A stretch of 10,741 nt of DNA from Halobacteriales archaeon. Its GTDB lineage: Archaea > Halobacteriota > Halobacteria > Halobacteriales > SKSH01. This document shows, piece by piece, positions 6,190-10,741 of the stretch. A model generated the notes under the pieces. That model did not search any database and had not been told where the DNA came from. It worked only from the letters and a program-made list of their open reading frames with translations. Each line of letters opens with the position of its first letter. The stretch's first letter is position 1. The stretch lies in NCBI GenBank assembly GCA_007118075.1, contig SKSH01000141.1, positions 1 through 10,741 on the forward strand. Reading direction: 5' to 3'. Position numbers and translations under genes: made by a program.

Positions 6190-6628
6190 ACACCCGAACG
6201 GTTAGCCGACAGGCCGTCTCGCACGAACCCTCGATGGAGATCGTTCGGGTCCATGCGTCGGCAGTCGCTCCCTCATAGCTATCTCCGCCATGCATGACGC
6301 GTTCACCATCGAGCGTCTCGACCGTGATGTTCACCGAGCGATCAGCTGGTGACATCCCGAGCGTTGATGGATCGTCGAGCACGGCATCGAGAGCATCAGC
6401 GTCGAGGAGCACCCTGCCGTCATCGACCACTGCCTCGTCGACGATGGCCGCCGCGATGCGCTCTGCCTGGGCCGATCGCTCGGCCGAGTCTGCCGCCCCG
6501 AACGTCCCCATCACCGAGGGGACGAACGCGATGACGAACATCACTGCGAGCAAGAACAACCCAATCCCGATGGCGTAATCTTGGGTGGTCTGTGCGCGAT
6601 CACCGGTTAAACAGTTAGCTTGACCCAT
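6185..6628 (-). CDS. Small pilin-like protein with class III signal peptide, first in the pilus operon after pilC (DUF7287-type)
   Basis: This 147-residue protein starts at the ATG at 6628, six bases after the pilC stop, with GGGGTGA at 6635-6641 as SD. The leader ends GDRA at residue 12. The probable cleavage precedes Q13 and gives a mature start QTTQDYAIGIGLF, with Asp at +5 where bacterial pilins have Glu, then a hydrophobic helix to about 38. An Ala-rich amphipathic helix (about 44-66) continues the stalk, as in pilins. C136 and C140 near the C-terminus form a C-X3-C pair; C6 lies in the leader and would be removed. The protein ends in Val-Trp; the Trp codon and stop double as part of the SD of the next gene. 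The role is inferred as a minor pilin. Confidence 0.78.
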   Translation of the reverse strand: MGQANCLTGDRAQTTQDYAIGIGLFLLAVMFVIAFVPSVMGTFGAADSAERSAQAERIAAAIVDEAVVDDGRVLLDADALDAVLDDPSTLGMSPADRSVNITVETLDGERVMHGGDSYEGATADAWTRTISIEGSCETACRLTVRVW

Positions 6629-6634
6629 CCAGGT

Positions 6635-6641
6635 TCACCCC
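6635..6641 (-). promoter_or_regulatory. SD of the first pilin-like gene
   Basis: GGGGTGA lies six bases before the ATG at 6628, and its last three bases are the pilC stop codon. Termination of pilC thus coincides with the binding site for the next start. Confidence 0.5.
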
Positions 6642-8671
6642 ACGACCATCCAAACTACAAGCGCGGCAGACATGAGCGCCACCGCGTACTTGATACCACT
6701 TTGCAGGTCGGCATCGCGCATGTACCCGGCGATGAACCCCGACATGATCGCATGCAGCGTGACCGCATGGAAGAACAGGAGGTTCAGCGTCTCCGTATCG
6801 ATGCTCCCGCTCATGTCCATCCCGCTGACTGCCCCAGATTGCTCGGTGTCCATCCCTCCGCTGAGACCGGCCATCACGTCGAGAAATTGGACCTTGAGGA
6901 TCGCGATGACCGCGAGCATGGTCAAAAAGGTCATCACGATGATCGTGATCTGCATCCGGGTCCGAGCCCGTCGTTCGCGTTCGATCTCGTCGTGGTTCTC
7001 ACTCGTCTTCGCAGCGGTGGTCAACACGTCAGTGATCTCGCTTGATGCCTCCTGTGCCTTGGCGACGAGTTTGACGGTCCGTGCCAATCGAGGGATGTGG
7101 TACTTGTTGTTGAACTGGAGGAGCGCCTCACGCAGCGTCATCCCATAACTGACCTTTGAGTGGATCTCGTGGAACTCCTCGGCGAGCTTGCCTCGTGAGG
7201 TCTCTGCGACCGTCTTGAACGACTCGAGCAGCGTCATGCCGGTGTCATTCGCACTCGAGAGCTTGCGAAGCTCTTCAGAGAGGTTGTCGGTGATCCGATG
7301 GCGTCTGCGACGGTCCCACTCGACGAACACACCAAACGGGACGAGAACGAGGTACAATGGGAGATAGAGCAAGACGAATGTCCCCCAAACCGGTTGTGCG
7401 ATTAGCTCGCTCCAGCTCGTCGGTGCAGCACCGGAGGTGATCGAAACGGTGACGAGCAAGACCGCCAGCGGCAACGTTGCCACCAGCGAGTACATCGGAT
7501 TTACGATGAAGAATCGGTGGGGGCGACGGAGAAAGCCACCGAGCGAGCGTCCGGCCTCACGGATACGCATCCGGGTGAACACTCCGAAATCAGAGTGCTC
7601 TGCGAACCGGTCGACCAACCCGAGGTCGAACACCCCCCGTCTGGTATCCAAGATCGCCTCACCAGCCTCGACCGACAGATACCCATCACCCGGTTCGTCC
7701 TTCTTCACGGTGGCAACCATGATGAGAAACGCCACGCCGATCAACGGAATCAACGCATACACCGTGAGGTACATCACCATCAGATCCACCTCACCCATCA
7801 TGAGCATCACCACGAGGACAACGATCAGCAAGAGCGGAAACAGGGAGAGCGTCATGTACATCTCTCCGAAGAGCTCGAGTGACTCGAGCGTCTGTTCTTG
7901 CTCATGCTGAGCGGTCCGCATGTGCTTGTCCTTCTTGTCGTCGAGGAACGATTCGAGATCACCGCCGCTGTTGATGATCGAGAGCATGTCCGTGAGGAAC
8001 TGACTCAACTCCTCACTCGGGGTCAAGAGCGCCTGATGGCGGATCGCAGTCCGATAGTCGGTGTCGAAATACTCCGTCTCATACAGGATCGATTGGAACT
8101 CATGAGAAATCTCGCCGTAGGTATCCTCCGCCCGGGCAATCGACTCGATGATCTCGAGCTGGTTTAGCCCCCCAACTGAGAGCGCGTACATGAACGAGAC
8201 CGCATCGCTGAGCAGGAGGTTTATCTCCCGCTTTCGTGCACTCGCCTTCGAGTAGGGGAGGAGAACGAGTGAGCCGAATCCGGCGACGAAACCTATCGAT
8301 CCAAAGATGATCCCGGTGACCACGATCAGGAAGGGAACACGCAGCGTTTCGATCAACCAGAGCAAGGTGGCATTCGGTATCCGAGCCCCGAGCAATGGAC
8401 CGACCTCGATGATGCTGAGCGCGAATAACCAGTACCCGAGGCTGGTGCCAGCAATCCAAAGCACCATTCCCACGATGAGTCCGATCGCGAGTGATCGTGA
8501 GAGATACAGTTCGACAGGGGTCGATAACTGAGCCTGCTTGAGCTTGCGGTCAAACTCAGTGACGAAGTCACCCTCGCTATCGAAGAGTCGGTCGTAGACC
8601 GGAAAGAACGCATCACCGAGGCGGTTCCGTCTTGCGTTGAAGCTGCGATGACGCCCGATGTCAAGACTCAT
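6635..8671 (-). CDS. pilC: Type IV pilus assembly platform protein PilC (two T2SSF domains)
   Basis: PilC is the inner platform of the archaeal type IV pilus machine. It links the PilB ATPase to pilin insertion in the cell membrane. The 678-residue protein has two copies of the T2SSF/TadC cytoplasmic helix bundle, about 150-270 and 462-570. Membrane segments lie near 60-88, 110-138, 272-293, 297-321, 390-412, 426-449, 573-595 and two more in 628-677. The exterior loop at 600-626 is rich in Met, Gly and Ser. The ATG at 8671 is chosen because AGGTGATC (8676-8683) lies four bases upstream and partly covers the pilB stop; a TTG one codon earlier would nearly touch the SD. The gap to pilB is 10 bases. 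Double-domain PilC proteins of this size are usual in haloarchaea. Confidence 0.93.
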   Translation of the reverse strand: MSLDIGRHRSFNARRNRLGDAFFPVYDRLFDSEGDFVTEFDRKLKQAQLSTPVELYLSRSLAIGLIVGMVLWIAGTSLGYWLFALSIIEVGPLLGARIPNATLLWLIETLRVPFLIVVTGIIFGSIGFVAGFGSLVLLPYSKASARKREINLLLSDAVSFMYALSVGGLNQLEIIESIARAEDTYGEISHEFQSILYETEYFDTDYRTAIRHQALLTPSEELSQFLTDMLSIINSGGDLESFLDDKKDKHMRTAQHEQEQTLESLELFGEMYMTLSLFPLLLIVVLVVMLMMGEVDLMVMYLTVYALIPLIGVAFLIMVATVKKDEPGDGYLSVEAGEAILDTRRGVFDLGLVDRFAEHSDFGVFTRMRIREAGRSLGGFLRRPHRFFIVNPMYSLVATLPLAVLLVTVSITSGAAPTSWSELIAQPVWGTFVLLYLPLYLVLVPFGVFVEWDRRRRHRITDNLSEELRKLSSANDTGMTLLESFKTVAETSRGKLAEEFHEIHSKVSYGMTLREALLQFNNKYHIPRLARTVKLVAKAQEASSEITDVLTTAAKTSENHDEIERERRARTRMQITIIVMTFLTMLAVIAILKVQFLDVMAGLSGGMDTEQSGAVSGMDMSGSIDTETLNLLFFHAVTLHAIMSGFIAGYMRDADLQSGIKYAVALMSAALVVWMVVG

Positions 8672-8675
8672 CAAT

Positions 8676-8683
8676 GATCACCT
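8676..8683 (-). promoter_or_regulatory. SD of pilC
   Basis: AGGTGATC (read on the minus strand) is complementary to the 16S 3' end and lies four bases before the ATG at 8671. It overlaps the pilB TAG stop (8682-8684) and decides for ATG over the adjacent TTG at 8674. Confidence 0.6.
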
Positions 8684-10741
8684 ACCGGTGCGCATCTGTC
8701 ACCTCGTCTCCACCGTCGGTGGTCACCGGGGGGCCCTGCGAATGACTGCTCGTTGAAAGGGCATCGATGAACGCTGAGTGGTCGAGGTCGGCGGTGATAT
8801 CCTCCAACAGGGACGCTCCATCCTCGAGGATGGATGAGACCAGCTCAGCGATCTCTGGTGATGGATCTGGCCGAGGGACGAGTTCCTCGAGAGCTGGATC
8901 GATGTCGATGATGACCGATTCCATTCCACGTAGCTCGGTGAGGCTCTCTTCGAGATCGTCCCTGGCGATCAGTGACAGCACCGTCTCAGGATCGTTGATG
9001 AACGCCTGGACCGTTGCCGCCACCTCGGCATACTCGTTCAGTCCGCGATCGATGAGGTAGGCTAAGACGAGCTTTCGAAGGGAGAGCTCACGTTCGAGGC
9101 GATCGATGGTCCATCCGCGATCGAACCGGATCTCCTCGAGGATGTTCGAGGTACCGAGCTGATAAAACGCATCATGCTCCGCCTCCCACTGATAGATATC
9201 CTGCACGTTGATCTCGTCGTTCTCGGTGTCATAGTGGTTAATCTCGGTGAGTGACTTCGAGCGTCGAACCTTCCGCCCCTGGATGCGAGTCTGTGTCTGG
9301 ATGGAGACGAGGTCAAGCGCAGTGAACATGGTCTTTGAGACGTTGATCGGCTCAGTGGTAAAGCGCTTGAGCACCTCACCGACACTGTCAGCGTGGAACG
9401 TCGTGTAGGTGGTGTGGCCGGTGGACATGACCTGAAAGAGGGTGCGCCCCTCCTCACCACGGATCTCACCCATGACGATGTAATCGGGACGCTGTCTGAG
9501 TGCTGCTTCGAGGAGATCGAACTCATCGACACCATCTGATTCGTCTCCCGTGAACGATGGCCGTGTGACACTCGCGACCCAGTTCCGCTGGGGCAACTCA
9601 ACCTCGCGGGTATCCTCGATCGAGACAATCTTCGCACTGCTCGGGATGAACAACGAGATGGCGTTGAGTGAGGTCGTCTTCCCCGAGGCGGTCCCCCCGG
9701 CGAACAACAGTGACTTGTTGTTCTCGATACAGAGCCAGAGGAAGGCCATCTGATCGAGCGAGAAGGTCTTCCAATTGATCAAATCCACCGGGGTGAACGG
9801 GACGTCCTTGAACTGCCGGATGGTGTAGTTGGTGCCGTGATCAGATACCTCCCGGCCGAGAGTCAGCTGCGCCCTCGATCCATCCGGGAGGGTAGCATCA
9901 ACCTGGGGACGACGCTTGCTGATCCCCTTTCCCGAGCGCTGGGCGAGTTTTACTACAAAGTTGTCCAGTTCCTCCCGACCATGTTCGACGTTCGTGATGA
10001 GCTGTTCATGGTCGGTGTGGTAGGCGAATACCCGCGAGTTCCACCCGTCACATGAGATGTCCTCGACATTGATGTCATGCTTAATCGGATCGATGCGCTC
10101 ATATCCGATGAAATCCCGTTCGAAATAGTAGAGCAGTTTCTCGATCTGATACCGTGATAACTGGTCGGGATCCGCTTCGACAATCGCCGGTTCAGGACGA
10201 ATGTTGATGCTCAGTTGATCCTCAAAGGCAGGATCTGCGATGTAAGGTATCGCCGACCGAAGGCCAACAAACCGAGGTCTATCTGGTGAGGGTGCCTCGA
10301 GATCGTAGCGGTCGATGAGAGCTTTCGCCTCTCGTTCGATGACGTCACGGCGTTTTGTTCTTCCATGAGCATCCACCGTGAGGGATTCATCGGTGTACTT
10401 GATCGCTGTGCGAAGTTTTCCTGAGAGGAATGCTCTGACATCAGCCTCAACAGGGGTGAGATACGGTTCGACCACGACGTACTTCAGCTCGTTCTCGCGT
10501 TCAGAATGGAAGATGGAGACGAAGGCATAGGGTTTGTTGACCCAGTAGCGATCACATTCGATATAAGACGTTTTTCGCTCCATCGGGATCGTCCGCTCGA
10601 GATCGTATCGGTTGACGATGGTCGGGGTCCCATCGGCATTGCGAAAGAAGGCGTCCTCGTCGAGATCAGGAAGGACGTTGACGGTCCGGCGATCGATGAT
10701 GGAATCGACAGCCTGCGCAGCAGATACTCCGCCACCGACCA
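8682..10741 (-). CDS. pilB: Type IV pilus assembly / secretion ATPase PilB (5' end outside window)
   Basis: This ATPase powers pilus assembly at the cytoplasmic face of PilC. The visible part is 685 residues and stays open to the right edge. The Met at 10583 is internal: the 52 upstream codons have no stop and read as protein (for example VNVLPDLDEDAFF), and the family's N-terminal region RYWVNKPYAFVSIFHSE follows. Counting from that Met, Walker A is GGTASGKTT (296-304, Lys302), the Asp box SIEDTREVELP (321-331), Walker B DYIVMGEIRGE (367-377) and the His box TGHTTYTTFHAD (388-399). These are the motifs of the VirB11/GspE/archaeal PilB superfamily. Residues ~470-633 form a C-terminal extension whose last 75 residues are acidic and low in complexity. 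An archaellum ATPase (FlaI) is excluded by size and by the pilC and pilin-like neighbours. The operon promoter lies outside the window. Confidence 0.94.
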   Translation of the reverse strand, partial: VGGGVSAAQAVDSIIDRRTVNVLPDLDEDAFFRNADGTPTIVNRYDLERTIPMERKTSYIECDRYWVNKPYAFVSIFHSERENELKYVVVEPYLTPVEADVRAFLSGKLRTAIKYTDESLTVDAHGRTKRRDVIEREAKALIDRYDLEAPSPDRPRFVGLRSAIPYIADPAFEDQLSINIRPEPAIVEADPDQLSRYQIEKLLYYFERDFIGYERIDPIKHDINVEDISCDGWNSRVFAYHTDHEQLITNVEHGREELDNFVVKLAQRSGKGISKRRPQVDATLPDGSRAQLTLGREVSDHGTNYTIRQFKDVPFTPVDLINWKTFSLDQMAFLWLCIENNKSLLFAGGTASGKTTSLNAISLFIPSSAKIVSIEDTREVELPQRNWVASVTRPSFTGDESDGVDEFDLLEAALRQRPDYIVMGEIRGEEGRTLFQVMSTGHTTYTTFHADSVGEVLKRFTTEPINVSKTMFTALDLVSIQTQTRIQGRKVRRSKSLTEINHYDTENDEINVQDIYQWEAEHDAFYQLGTSNILEEIRFDRGWTIDRLERELSLRKLVLAYLIDRGLNEYAEVAATVQAFINDPETVLSLIARDDLEESLTELRGMESVIIDIDPALEELVPRPDPSPEIAELVSSILEDGASLLEDITADLDHSAFIDALSTSSHSQGPPVTTDGGDEVTDAHR

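Noticed and set aside
6183..6254. Longer form of the second pilin-like protein starting at 6254
   Set aside because: The extra 24 residues lie in the end of the upstream gene, and the added sequence would bury the class III signal; an ATG at 6182 with an adjacent GGTGATC is better.
5601..6278. A 225-codon plus-strand frame opposite the second pilin-like gene
   Set aside because: Its composition is rich in Arg and His and unlike haloarchaeal proteins, it has no SD or promoter, and the opposite strand carries a pilin-type gene with coupled neighbours.
6620..8167. Plus-strand frames opposite pilC (for example 6672-7148 and 7437-7910)
   Set aside because: Ser/Arg-rich shadow translations of a membrane protein gene; no coherent domain or start signal.
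1..10741. CRISPR arrays, tRNA or rRNA genes, insertion sequences, att sites and defence genes
   Set aside because: No spaced direct repeats, cloverleaf sequences, transposase motifs or terminal repeats were seen; the window is nearly all coding core metabolism and pilus genes.

Overview
The window comes from a haloarchaeon. Its proteins are strongly acidic, GC is moderately high, and CTAG is scarce: I found it at only three places in 10.7 kb (2369, 5112, 5532). Promoters look leaderless, with T-rich boxes 24-29 bases before the start codon. Shine-Dalgarno (SD) sites of the GGAGGTGATC type occur inside operons. The gene families (two-subunit 2-oxoacid:ferredoxin oxidoreductase, LrpA1-type regulator, PilB/PilC with haloarchaea-specific pilin-like proteins) agree. 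All assignments come from reading the sequence and from memory of the families; no search was run.

Left part, plus strand (2-3406). The 3' end of porA, cut by the left edge, and complete porB encode a pyruvate:ferredoxin oxidoreductase. After a T-run terminator comes a small Lrp/AsnC regulator, probably LrpA1. Its short promoter region carries a T-rich box A and a perfect inverted repeat, GGTAG-N7-CTACC, between that box and the ATG. A 51-base gap then leads to a Xi-class glutathione transferase-like enzyme of the glutathionyl-hydroquinone reductase (YqjG/ECM4) family with its Cys and both Tyr catalytic residues in place.

Right part, minus strand (10741 down to 3396). This is one tightly packed pilus operon, read right to left: pilB secretion ATPase (5' end outside the window), pilC with two T2SSF domains, then five small membrane-anchored pilin-like proteins in a row. 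Each of the five begins with an archaeal class III (prepilin) signal: a short charged leader ending in Arg-Gly or Arg-Ala, then Gln or Val and one hydrophobic helix. Genes are 6-10 bases apart or overlap by ATGA/GTGA, so the proteins are probably made in coupled, fixed proportion. PilB and PilC would be the motor and platform. The five pilin-like proteins are best read as minor pilins or a tip/initiation complex, comparable in logic to the minor pseudopilins of type II secretion. The major pilin, the prepilin peptidase and the operon promoter are not in the window.

The two halves converge: the transferase gene and the last pilin-like gene overlap by 11 bases at their 3' ends. There is no RNA gene, CRISPR array, insertion sequence or gene-free stretch longer than about 75 bases. 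The most interesting parts are the five-member pilin-like set with its cysteine pairs, the likely LrpA1 operator, and a thiol-transferase family in a lineage that uses gamma-glutamylcysteine in place of glutathione.
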